The notes beneath the pieces are model-generated. The model saw nothing but the letters and a program-made list of their open reading frames with translations. It ran no database searches and was not told where the DNA came from. Both the position numbers and the translations under genes were made by a program. A stretch of DNA of 12,767 nt from Bacteroidales bacterium (GTDB lineage Bacteria; Bacteroidota; Bacteroidia; Bacteroidales; F082): the NCBI GenBank assembly GCA_900771045.1, contig CAAGMM010000385.1, positions 1 through 12,767 on the forward strand, given 5' to 3'. Below are positions 6,322-12,767 of the stretch, piece after piece. Numbering within the stretch: position 1 is the first letter of the stretch; each line of letters begins with the position of its first letter.

Positions 6322-6970
6322 TTCCTAATCCTAAAAGATGACCACGGAATGAACTGATAAATGATTCGATTGATATTCTGTCGCAAAGGTTCTCGTAGTG
6401 GTTTTCGCCGGATGTGACAATTAAAGCTACAGCACTATACTTGTGTTCAAGAACCAAACGCTCGCATAGGATTCTGTAGCGGTCGAGGTATGAGGTTCCT
6501 TTGAATTCCTGACGGACTTCATAGTGCGGTTCACTCACTTTTACTACATGAGTAGAACCCTCATCTTTCCCCATTACCATCATGTAACCAAGCCAGGGCG
6601 ATTGAGAGCAACGGAAGGAACCTTCGCGAAACGCAGTCCAGAAGTCTTCTGACGATCCTAAAGACTCCTCAGTGCGATTGTTCAGATTGTTACCATACGA
6701 ACCCACCTGTGATTTCAGTTCGATAGCTGCAACAAGATTACCTTTGGGCGAAATAACAAGCAAATCCCAATCCTTTGTAGCCCTGTAATAGCCGGGGATA
6801 TGGTTGTTTTTTAGATAAATACACTCTCTTGGCACCCCGGCATCAACGGCTACACAAGTAAGCAACTCCAGAAATGCGTCAAGCTGTTTGCCTGCTAAAA
6901 CATTACCCTGTCTTTTTTTGGTGTTCCAAAAGGATTTTATTGCTGTGGATATTCTTTTATCGTAATTCAT
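6305..6970 (-). CDS. Type II restriction endonuclease, XhoI/PaeR7I family
   Basis: The 221-residue protein resembles the RE_XhoI family (R.PaeR7I, about 246 aa). The likely catalytic centre of PD-(D/E)xK type is D69 in KDWDLLVISP followed by E84-L-K86 in AAIELKSQ. The segment KQLDAFLELL (28-37) supplies a conserved acidic residue, and the GSYGNNLNNRTEESLGSS loop and SPWLGYMMV strand are also family-like. Family members cut CTCGAG; the specificity here is inferred. Reading the window by eye I found no CTCGAG. The ATG at 6970 is preceded by a leader of about 115 nt behind a -7 element at 7089-7096. The gene comes first in the operon, with the methyltransferase second; with no C gene, control may lie in the long leader. 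AT-richness compared with kbl and galE suggests acquisition by transfer. Confidence 0.88.
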   Translation of the reverse strand: MNYDKRISTAIKSFWNTKKRQGNVLAGKQLDAFLELLTCVAVDAGVPRECIYLKNNHIPGYYRATKDWDLLVISPKGNLVAAIELKSQVGSYGNNLNNRTEESLGSSEDFWTAFREGSFRCSQSPWLGYMMVMGKDEGSTHVVKVSEPHYEVRQEFKGTSYLDRYRILCERLVLEHKYSAVALIVTSGENHYENLCDRISIESFISSFRGHLLGLGNEFND

Positions 6971-7088
6971 AACAATACTTGGGAACTTTTTTGTAATTGT
7001 TAATTGGACTTTTGTTTTTACTTATTTCTCGCCACCCATCTGAATTTTGCGAAGTCCGTCAGACAAAACCCAAAAAGGAAGGTTGTCG

Positions 7089-7096
7089 CAAAGTTA
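7089..7096 (-). promoter_or_regulatory. -7 promoter element for the restriction-modification operon
   Basis: The minus strand reads TAACTTTG followed by CGAC, a close match to TAnnTTTG. It is 119 nt upstream of the endonuclease ATG, so the transcript would have an unusually long leader of roughly 110 nt. No clear -33 element is visible. Confidence 0.55.
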
Positions 7097-7254
7097 CAAG
7101 TTATTTTCTCATTTCCGACAGATTTGCGGGATTTTTATCAATAATTTCGTAAGAGAGTGATATTTTATTGGTGTCCAGTCCGTTAGTCTTGTGTCATTAA
7201 TCGTGTCAGGCATCCAAACGGAGAGGCTCCTTATCAAATGTAACTTTCACATCG

Positions 7255-7262
7255 CAAAGATA
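7255..7262 (-). promoter_or_regulatory. Second -7 element pointing toward the restriction operon
   Basis: The minus strand reads TATCTTTG followed by CGATGTG, again matching TAnnTTTG. A TTTTG lies slightly closer than the ideal -33 spacing. A transcript from here would pass through short open frames before reaching the endonuclease gene about 285 nt away. It may be the promoter of a lost gene. Confidence 0.4.
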
Positions 7263-7325
7263 ATGAAAAATCCCACAAAATTTGTCTTTATCAAGGCTTC
7301 CCGGTGATTTTTCCGTTTTTTTTCA

Positions 7326-7333
7326 TAACTTTG
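7326..7333 (+). promoter_or_regulatory. -7 promoter element for the aminotransferase-galE operon
   Basis: TAACTTTG at 7326-7333, followed by CGG, matches TAnnTTTG. The ATG at 7350 is only 16 nt downstream, so the leader is about 10 nt, and there is no ribosome-binding sequence beyond an A-rich stretch. A T-run lies just upstream in place of a clear -33 box. Confidence 0.6.
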
Positions 7334-7349
7334 CGGAAAAATAGAAATT

Positions 7350-8480
7350 ATGCTAAACATTCCAATGGTTGACCTCGTCGGTCAGTATAATAAAATCAAG
7401 CCGGAAGTTGATGCGGCGATTCAGCAGATTCTTTCGACAGCAGGCTTCATCGGCGGCCCTTTCGTGAAGAAGTTTCAGGAAGACTTACAGGAGTATCTCG
7501 GCATCAGAAACGTGATACCTTGCGCAAATGGGACTGACGCTCTCCAAGTTGCGATGATGAGTCTCGGACTTCAGCCCGGCGACGAAGTCATAACGACGTC
7601 GTTCACATTCATCGCGACGGCGGAAGTGATTGCACTTCTTCACCTCACCCCGGTTCTCGTTGATGTTGACAAAGACACCTATTGTATTGATCCTGAGGCC
7701 GTTGAGAGAGCCATCACGCCAAAAACGAAGGCCGTTGTCCCGGTTCATCTCTTCGGACAATGCGCCAATATGGATGCCATCCTCGACATCGCAAAACGCC
7801 ACAGTCTTTACGTCATTGAAGATAATGCGCAGGCCATCGGAGCCGAATATACTTTTAAAAACGGAACTAAGAAGAAGTCTGGAACCATCGGAGACATCGG
7901 CTGCACATCATTTTTCCCATCGAAGAATTTAGGATGTTACGGCGACGGAGGCGCGATCTTCACGGATAACGACGAACTCGCCGAACAGATTCGCGTCATC
8001 GTCAACCATGGGATGAAGACGCGTTATTATCACGACTATGTCGGTGTCAATTCGCGTCTCGACGCTATTCAGGCCGCAGTCCTCGGCATAAAGCTCAAAC
8101 ATTTGGACGAATACTGCAAGGCCCGTCAGGATGTCGCGGCTTATTATGAGAAAGCCTTCTCCGTAACCGACAAGATTATCACGCCTAAGACGGCTTCGTT
8201 CACGACAAACGTCTTTCATCAGTATGTCGTCGTCCTCAACGGCGTTGACCGCGCCGGGCTGATGGCTCATCTGCAGTCAAAAGGTGTCGCTTCGGCCATT
8301 TATTACCCCGTGCCGCTTCATCTTCAGAAGGCATATACCGATCCGCGCTACAAGAAAGGCGATTTCCCGGTATGCGAATATCTCTGCGAACACGTTGTCG
8401 CACTTCCCATCCACACAGAGTTCACGGAAGAGCAACTTAAGTATGTGACAGATTCAGTTTTAGAATTTTTAAAAAAATAA
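7350..8480 (+). CDS. DegT/DnrJ/EryC1-family PLP sugar aminotransferase
   Basis: This 376-residue PLP aminotransferase of the nucleotide-sugar type is closest in character to WbpE-like enzymes that aminate a 3-keto-UDP-sugar. Landmarks are the substrate and cofactor segment CANGTDAL (58-65), VIEDNAQAIGA (155-165, with D158 contacting the pyridine ring), and the Schiff-base lysine in FFPSKNLGCYGDGG (K192). GVNSRLDAIQAAVL and the C-terminal IYYPVPLHLQ and LPIHTEF are also family signatures. The exact sugar cannot be read from the sequence; LPS or capsule precursor synthesis is likely. It is transcribed with galE, whose ATG lies 3 nt after this stop. Start ATG 7350 is supported by the promoter 16 nt upstream and by the family's usual N-terminus (IPMVDL). 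Confidence 0.93.
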   Translation: MLNIPMVDLVGQYNKIKPEVDAAIQQILSTAGFIGGPFVKKFQEDLQEYLGIRNVIPCANGTDALQVAMMSLGLQPGDEVITTSFTFIATAEVIALLHLTPVLVDVDKDTYCIDPEAVERAITPKTKAVVPVHLFGQCANMDAILDIAKRHSLYVIEDNAQAIGAEYTFKNGTKKKSGTIGDIGCTSFFPSKNLGCYGDGGAIFTDNDELAEQIRVIVNHGMKTRYYHDYVGVNSRLDAIQAAVLGIKLKHLDEYCKARQDVAAYYEKAFSVTDKIITPKTASFTTNVFHQYVVVLNGVDRAGLMAHLQSKGVASAIYYPVPLHLQKAYTDPRYKKGDFPVCEYLCEHVVALPIHTEFTEEQLKYVTDSVLEFLKK

Positions 8481-8483
8481 AAT

Positions 8484-9524
8484 ATGAAGATTTTAGTTAC
8501 AGGAGGGACGGGCTATATCGGCTCGCACACCGTCGTCGAGCTTATGCGGAACGGCTTTGATGTCGTCATTGTCGATGCCTTGTTCAATTCGCAGGCGAAG
8601 GCTGTCGATGCGATAGAGAAGATTGTCGGGCGCAGGCCTGAGTTTGAGTCCTTCGACTTGACTTGCAGGAAAAAAACAGGCGATTTCTTCGACCGTCACA
8701 CGGACATTCAGGGCGTGATACATTTCGCGGCCCACAAAGCCGTCGGCGAATCGGTGAAAGACCCGCTCAAATATTATCGCAACAACGTCGTCTCCCTTAT
8801 CAACGTTATTGAGGAGATGGGCAAACACAACGTTCCCAACATCGTCTTTTCCTCGTCGAGCACCGTTTATGGCCAGCCCGACCCCGAGTTTCTCCCGATA
8901 CCGGAACATGCGCCGGTTAAGAAAGCCGAGAATCCGTACGGCAACACGAAGCAGATTGCCGAAAGTATCATTGCCGACACCATAAAGTCGGAAGATAAGC
9001 TTCGCGGCATCGCTTTGAGATACTTCAACCCTGTCGGAGCACACGAAAGTGCGATGATCGGCGAGCTTCCCAACGGCGTACCTAACAACCTGATGCCGTA
9101 CATAACACAAGCGGCGTACGGTATTCGCCCGACGTTGAAAGTCTTCGGCAACGACTATCCCACTCCCGACGGCACACCGATACGCGACTATATCCATATC
9201 ATGGACCTCGCCAATGCGCACGTGGTCGCCATAAAGAGGATGACGGAGGGCAGGATGAAGAAGAGTTTTGAGATTTTCAACATCGGCACCGGCACCGGCT
9301 ATTCCGTCTTTGACGTTATAAAGTCTTTTGAAAAGACTTCTGGGGTGAAGCTCAATTACGAGATTGCCCCGCGGCGCAGTGGTGATACCACGGAAGTCTG
9401 GGCTGACCCGTCGTTCTCCAACCGCGAACTCGGATGGAAAGCCGAACGCAACCTGGACGATATGACGCGTTCCGCCTGGAAATGGGAACAGGCTTACCGC
9501 AAAGGAGAGACTTTATTCGAGTAG
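8484..9524 (+). CDS. galE: UDP-glucose 4-epimerase
   Basis: The 346-residue enzyme interconverts UDP-glucose and UDP-galactose through a tightly bound NAD+. The Rossmann motif GGTGYIG is at 7-13, and VIVDALFNS (28-36) carries the NAD-binding Asp. Next come HFAAHKAVGES (80-90), the SSSSTVYG segment (123-130) with the catalytic Ser/Thr, and Y152-GNT-K156. The downstream DGTPIRDYIHIMDLA signature and a length close to E. coli GalE (338) make this a GalE rather than another sugar epimerase. It is the second gene of the two-gene operon with the DegT aminotransferase and ends 15 nt before a hairpin terminator. Its galactose product may feed surface glycans. No defects seen. Confidence 0.95.
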   Translation: MKILVTGGTGYIGSHTVVELMRNGFDVVIVDALFNSQAKAVDAIEKIVGRRPEFESFDLTCRKKTGDFFDRHTDIQGVIHFAAHKAVGESVKDPLKYYRNNVVSLINVIEEMGKHNVPNIVFSSSSTVYGQPDPEFLPIPEHAPVKKAENPYGNTKQIAESIIADTIKSEDKLRGIALRYFNPVGAHESAMIGELPNGVPNNLMPYITQAAYGIRPTLKVFGNDYPTPDGTPIRDYIHIMDLANAHVVAIKRMTEGRMKKSFEIFNIGTGTGYSVFDVIKSFEKTSGVKLNYEIAPRRSGDTTEVWADPSFSNRELGWKAERNLDDMTRSAWKWEQAYRKGETLFE

Positions 9525-9539
9525 TATTTTAAAAGTTAA

Positions 9540-9565
9540 ATGCCGAGACGAAACCATCTCGGCAT
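9540..9565. terminator. Shared hairpin terminator between galE and ppiD
   Basis: ATGCCGAGA (9540-9548) and TCTCGGCAT (9557-9565) form a perfect 9-bp stem around an 8-nt loop, between the convergent galE and ppiD genes. Tails are only moderately T-rich on either side (AAAATCTTG on plus; TTAACTTTT on minus), so it probably stops both transcripts with modest efficiency. Confidence 0.75.
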
Positions 9566-9621
9566 AAAATCTTGTTATAAAAAGTAACAATGAAATAATA
9601 ATTAAAAAATGAAAAAACATC

Positions 9622-11730
9622 CTAATAGAACAAAAGGCTGTTGTCCTTTATGTCCGCTATCATCTTCAAATTACTGTACACGCCGTCATTTCTGACGATA
9701 TTGTTGAAGAGGTTGCGTTTCTCATTGACTATGCTGTTATAATCTTTCGCTTCGGGAGCGGCGGTGCGTTTGGTTACTTTCACCACAAACATAGCGTTTG
9801 AGCCGGCTATAGGCTGTGAGGTCTCGCCTTCATTCAAAGCCGCGATAGTGCCGATGAGTTTGTCTTCGTTGCCGAAATTGCTGAAAGAACGACTGCTGAA
9901 CGTCAGATCGTCGACGGTGACTTTCTCGCCATTGAGGTCGGCAATCATCTTATCGTAATCATTGCCGTATGCGCGTGCCTGTTCGACGAGCATCCTGCCC
10001 TTCATGTCTTTCTTTATCTGATATTCGTAGCGTTCGGTGACGCGGTCCATACTCATAAAGCCTTCAGGGACAATATCCGTGAGGATTGCCACGACGTACA
10101 TGCCTTCAAGGTCGATGATGTTTGACACACTTCCGACTTTCGTTTTGTCTTCGAAAGCCCATTTAACCACGCTGCGGGGGCTTGGAAGGTTTTGGATGCG
10201 CATTGACTTGGCGTTGATGCTGTTTGACGTGCGTTTCACAAGTCCCTGTGCTTCGGCGGCGGCGTCAAATGACTCCTGGTCTTTGGCAGCAGTCACGAAA
10301 GTGTTGGCTTCTGCGAACACAGCCAATTCTGTCTTGCTACTGGCTGAAGTCTCATGAGCGATGACGGCTACGCGGACTTTCGGATTGCGGTCGGTACGGT
10401 CGGTGATGTTGATGACGTGGTATCCGAAAGGAGTCTCCACGACACCGACTTCGCCGACTTCGCCTTTTTGCACGAATTCGTTGAATGTCGGGACCATAGC
10501 GCCATCTCTGAACCAGCCGAGGTCGCCTTTGTTTTCCTTCGCACTCGGGTCGTTGGAGAAGTTCTCCGCCAATGACGACAGCGTATTTTTCTTGCTTTTA
10601 ACAACGTTAAGTATGCTGTCGGCCAGAGCTTTGGCTTCGTCTTTCGTTCTCTTGGCCTCGCTGCGGAAAGCTCCTTCATAAGCTATGAGGATATGTTCGG
10701 CTTTAAGTGAATCCGAGCGGTCGGCGCGGGCAACCAAACGTGCGACGTTGTAGAAGCCTTCGTTGTCGTAAGGTTCTGTAGTGAAGCCTATCTCCTGTTC
10801 GAACATATCGGCTTCAACAGCGGCGGGGAGGTCTTTTCTGCTCATCCATGTGCTGTCGTATTTCTTGTCGGAGTTGGCGTTGACGAATGTCGCGATGTCG
10901 GCGGCTGCCGCAAATTCATCTTTCAGTTGGGCGACAAAATCCTTCGATGCCTCAATATCTTCCTCTGACGGCTTTATTTCAAAGGTGACATAATCGAAGG
11001 AGCGTGTCTCATTCGTCTTAAACCTGTTTTTATTCTCGTTAAAGAACTTCGACTTGTCAGATGCCCCGATCACGACGGTTGAATCGGCTATGGTGCTATA
11101 CCTGACGGCATAAACTTCGACGGAGCGCTTCTCGTTTTTGTCGTTATACATACATTCGGCCAATTTCGACGGCAGATAGAACGAGTTTCTGACGAGGTTG
11201 TTGTATTTGGTGTTCAGCCTGTCTTCCTTGATGGCGTTTTCAAACTGAAGCCAGCTCTGACGGTTTTCAACCGGGAGGTCGAGGAAGTTCTGCAGATACT
11301 GCTTCACCATTTCTTTATCATAATTACCGTCGGCGTCGGAGAAGTTTTGTACGACGTATGGGTTCGGGTTTTCGCCGAGGAATTGGTCATAAAGCTCGTC
11401 GGCACAAACCGCAAGGCCCAGGTTGTCAATTTCCTCGTTCATAATTATCCCTCTGATGAGTTGTTCCAAAGTCTGGTTGCGGACATTGAGGTTCTCATCT
11501 TGGCCGAGATTGCCGCCATTACGCCTCTTAGCCAGTTCTATATTATTTTCAGAAAGGTTGTTGAAATCCTGATAAGTGATTTTTTCGCCGTTCACGACTG
11601 CGACGTTTGTAGTGCCGCGTCCGCGTCCTGTGCTTTTGAACAAGTCGCCGAGGACGAATGCCAAAAGGGCAAGACCGACGATGATGATTAAAAGTCCGTA
11701 ATGTTGTCTGATTTTTCCAATAGCTGCCAT
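9622..11730 (-). CDS. ppiD: PpiD/SurA-like periplasmic peptidyl-prolyl isomerase
   Basis: This 702-residue foldase has one N-terminal membrane segment (about 12-31, YGLLIIIVGLALLAFVLGDL), making it anchored in the inner membrane and facing the periplasm. A SurA_N-type chaperone region follows (about 40-200, beginning VAVVNGEKITYQDF). A parvulin (PpiC-type) rotamase domain lies at about 342-446, marked by KAEHILI (343-349), GDLGWF (402-407) and FGYHVINI (435-442). The rest is a second, diverged region of chaperone type. It assists folding of exported and outer-membrane proteins. Length and architecture match Bacteroidota PpiD homologues (about 700 aa). The ATG at 11730 is preceded by a -7 element at 11790-11797. 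It ends convergently with galE and appears to be transcribed alone. Confidence 0.93.
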   Translation of the reverse strand: MAAIGKIRQHYGLLIIIVGLALLAFVLGDLFKSTGRGRGTTNVAVVNGEKITYQDFNNLSENNIELAKRRNGGNLGQDENLNVRNQTLEQLIRGIIMNEEIDNLGLAVCADELYDQFLGENPNPYVVQNFSDADGNYDKEMVKQYLQNFLDLPVENRQSWLQFENAIKEDRLNTKYNNLVRNSFYLPSKLAECMYNDKNEKRSVEVYAVRYSTIADSTVVIGASDKSKFFNENKNRFKTNETRSFDYVTFEIKPSEEDIEASKDFVAQLKDEFAAAADIATFVNANSDKKYDSTWMSRKDLPAAVEADMFEQEIGFTTEPYDNEGFYNVARLVARADRSDSLKAEHILIAYEGAFRSEAKRTKDEAKALADSILNVVKSKKNTLSSLAENFSNDPSAKENKGDLGWFRDGAMVPTFNEFVQKGEVGEVGVVETPFGYHVINITDRTDRNPKVRVAVIAHETSASSKTELAVFAEANTFVTAAKDQESFDAAAEAQGLVKRTSNSINAKSMRIQNLPSPRSVVKWAFEDKTKVGSVSNIIDLEGMYVVAILTDIVPEGFMSMDRVTERYEYQIKKDMKGRMLVEQARAYGNDYDKMIADLNGEKVTVDDLTFSSRSFSNFGNEDKLIGTIAALNEGETSQPIAGSNAMFVVKVTKRTAAPEAKDYNSIVNEKRNLFNNIVRNDGVYSNLKMIADIKDNSLLFY

Positions 11731-11789
11731 ATTATAAGCTTTTTATTATTTAATCGTTTGTTTAATTCCTGTTTACAAAAAACCGGCTG

Positions 11790-11797
11790 CAAATTTA
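11790..11797 (-). promoter_or_regulatory. -7 promoter element for ppiD, flanked by inverted repeats
   Basis: The minus strand reads TAAATTTG followed by CAG, matching TAnnTTTG, 59 nt upstream of the ppiD ATG. A 10-bp inverted pair, AAAACCGGCT (11779-11788) and AGCCGGTTTT (11878-11887), brackets the promoter. One arm falls near the expected transcription start. An operator role is possible but unproven. Confidence 0.5.
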
Positions 11798-11961
11798 AGA
11801 AAAAAAGTTTTTTGTTTTCCTTTATTCCGTAAATTATTTTTTTTAGATGTGCTCTATAAATGAATCCTGTGATTTCAAGCCGGTTTTCGAGCAAATTGTC
11901 GGACGGCAATCTGTCTGATAAAATCTTCAAAATCACTGTAAAGCAATTCATAGAACCAACT

Positions 11962-12564
11962 TTAAGTTGAAGTCTGCTTGATTTTGTCGGGATTTTCGGC
12001 GATAAAATCACTCCAGCTCGATTTCCTCTTCCTGGCTTTGGGGATTTTCGGCAGTTTTTCGGAATCTTCATTGATGATATTCAACGGTTTCTGAAAGAAA
12101 TGACAAACGGCGGCGGCTAATGCGTCCGTCGCATCAAGATAATCGGGATGTTCGTCAAAACCGATGATTTTCTGCAACATAGCGGCCACCATCTGCTTTG
12201 ATGCCGCACCGTTTCCCGTAATCGACTGCTTTATCTTCCTCGGAGAATACTCGAAAATGGGGATGTCGCGGTACAGAACGGCCGCCATCGCAACGCCCTG
12301 GGCACGCCCCAACTTGAGCATCGACTGCACATTCTTGCCGAAAAACGGCGCCTCAATCGCGAGTTCGTCGGGATGATATTCGTCAACAATCTCCAAAACA
12401 CGCTCGAAAATCCTTTTCAATTTCAAAGCCTGATTTCCTAACTTGTTGAGTTTCAATACTCCCATTCTCAACAACGACAAAGTGCCGCCTTTTTGAAGAA
12501 TGAGTCCGTAACCCATAATCGCCGTACCCGGGTCAATTCCTAATATAATTCTTTCGTTTGTCAA
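11962..12564 (-). CDS. ruvC: Crossover junction endodeoxyribonuclease RuvC
   Basis: RuvC is the Holliday-junction resolvase working with RuvAB in recombination repair. Counting from the TTG at 12564 (200 aa), the four acidic catalytic residues are visible: D11 in ILGIDPGT, E71 in AIEAPFFGKN, and D144 and D147 in DATDALAAA. SPRKIKQSITGNGAASKQMV is the usual DNA-binding segment. A lysine/arginine-rich tail (about 170-200) follows, as in many Bacteroidota. There is no in-frame ATG between the stop at 12628-12630 and the DPG motif. Possible starts are TTG 12564, which puts the first Asp at the family's usual distance, and TTG 12606 (214 aa). The end of an IS30-type transposase lies just upstream on the same strand and may have replaced the native start and promoter. 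Confidence 0.9.
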   Translation of the reverse strand: MTNERIILGIDPGTAIMGYGLILQKGGTLSLLRMGVLKLNKLGNQALKLKRIFERVLEIVDEYHPDELAIEAPFFGKNVQSMLKLGRAQGVAMAAVLYRDIPIFEYSPRKIKQSITGNGAASKQMVAAMLQKIIGFDEHPDYLDATDALAAAVCHFFQKPLNIINEDSEKLPKIPKARKRKSSWSDFIAENPDKIKQTST

Positions 12565-12614
12565 TATTTTGATGGGTTCTATAAATTCACCGAAAGCCGA
12601 ATTCAAGTAATAAA

Positions 12615-12652
12615 CGCAACTTTTTGGTTAACATTTTCAAATTAATGTTGCG
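12615..12652 (-). terminator. Nested hairpin at the transposase end
   Basis: CGCAAC (12615-12620) pairs with GTTGCG (12647-12652), and inside it AACATT (12630-12635) pairs with AATGTT (12644-12649). The transposase stop codon lies in the inner loop. It could end the transposase message or be part of the element's right end, shielding or limiting transcription into ruvC. Confidence 0.4.
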
Positions 12653-12767
12653 AAGTTACGAAAAAAATATTCAATCGGAGTCAAAAAATTCAGTCTTTTT
12701 CTCTGTCTGTTGTTTAATTTGTTATGTATCAATAGAATATCTTCGTCGTTGAGGTTTTTGAATGATG
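12637..12767 (-). CDS. IS30-family transposase, C-terminal end (cut by window edge)
   Basis: An open frame of 42 codons enters from the window edge and ends at TGA 12637-12639. It reads NLNDEDILLIHNKLNNRQRK followed by RLNFLTPIEYFF. This is the typical C-terminus of IS30-family DDE transposases: a helix with the pattern INxLNNRPRKRLxFxTPxEYF, directly after the catalytic glutamate helix, which lies outside the window. I therefore call an IS30-family element whose right end lies between this stop and ruvC. The inverted repeat itself cannot be assigned without the left end. Family assignment rests on about 25 residues but the pattern is distinctive. The frame was found by reading the minus strand; it has no start codon in the window. 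Confidence 0.78.
   Translation of the reverse strand, partial: SFKNLNDEDILLIHNKLNNRQRKRLNFLTPIEYFFRNFATLI

Larger units (their letters stand above)
6971..7349. other. Divergent intergenic region with promoters, no firm gene
   Basis: These 379 nt lie between the restriction operon and the aminotransferase-galE operon. They hold one plus-strand and two minus-strand -7 elements (listed separately). A minus-strand frame of 34 codons runs from 7213 to 7109 (MPDTINDTRL...) and a 14-codon GTG frame from 7250 to 7206 (KVTFDKEPLRLDA). Neither is recognised and both are probably chance frames or the remains of a decayed gene start. No recombination site, tRNA or strong hairpin was seen. Confidence 0.5.

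Noticed and set aside
7109..7213. Possible 34-residue small protein on the minus strand
   Set aside because: There is no ribosome-binding sequence, no recognised homology and no coding bias; mentioned only as part of the intergenic region.
8493..9221. Minus-strand open frame of 242 codons inside galE
   Set aside because: It is a shadow of galE's codon pattern on the opposite strand; galE has all its motifs.
11688..12071. Minus-strand open frame of 127 codons spanning the ruvC end and the ppiD start
   Set aside because: It overlaps both genes in another frame, crosses the ppiD promoter, and has no family resemblance.

Overview
The window looks like a Bacteroidales (Bacteroidota) chromosome with accessory insertions. 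Signs of this are: -7 elements of the TAnnTTTG type ahead of several genes; almost no Shine-Dalgarno sequences; a lipoprotein signal ending in SSC; a threonine dehydrogenase of the short-chain (SDR/epimerase) type next to kbl; and a PpiD/SurA-like foldase with one N-terminal membrane segment. Core metabolic genes are moderately GC-rich. The accessory stretches (about 1-1430, 3900-7350 and the right edge) are visibly AT-richer.

Layout, left to right. (1) 1-449, minus: N-terminal part of a lipoprotein carrying a von Willebrand A-like motif, cut by the window edge. (2) 499-712: a long nested palindrome of about 214 bp with T-tracts at both outer ends, the most unusual element here. (3) 764-3708, minus: kbl, tdh, mntA, hepT. 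kbl and tdh convert threonine to glycine and acetyl-CoA. Directly downstream, with too little space for a separate promoter, lies a HEPN/MNT toxin-antitoxin pair. (4) 3919-4569: C-terminal remnant of an AAA_14/DUF4143 ATPase. (5) 4711-6970, minus: a compact type II restriction-modification system resembling XhoI/PaeR7I, with endonuclease and methyltransferase overlapping by 17 nt and a long leader upstream. (6) 7350-9524, plus: a two-gene nucleotide-sugar operon (DegT-family aminotransferase and galE) ending in a hairpin shared with the convergent (7) ppiD, 9622-11730. (8) 11962-12564, minus: ruvC, without an ATG start. (9) 12637-12767, minus: C-terminus of an IS30-family transposase, running into the window edge only a few dozen bases ahead of ruvC.

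The window is mainly housekeeping genes in which mobile and defensive modules (toxin-antitoxin, restriction-modification, insertion sequence, palindromic repeat, broken ATPase) occupy the gaps. I see no clearly new multi-gene system. The best candidates for follow-up are the nested palindrome, the junction between the IS30 element and ruvC, and the attachment of the toxin-antitoxin pair to the threonine operon. No tRNA, rRNA or CRISPR array was seen.
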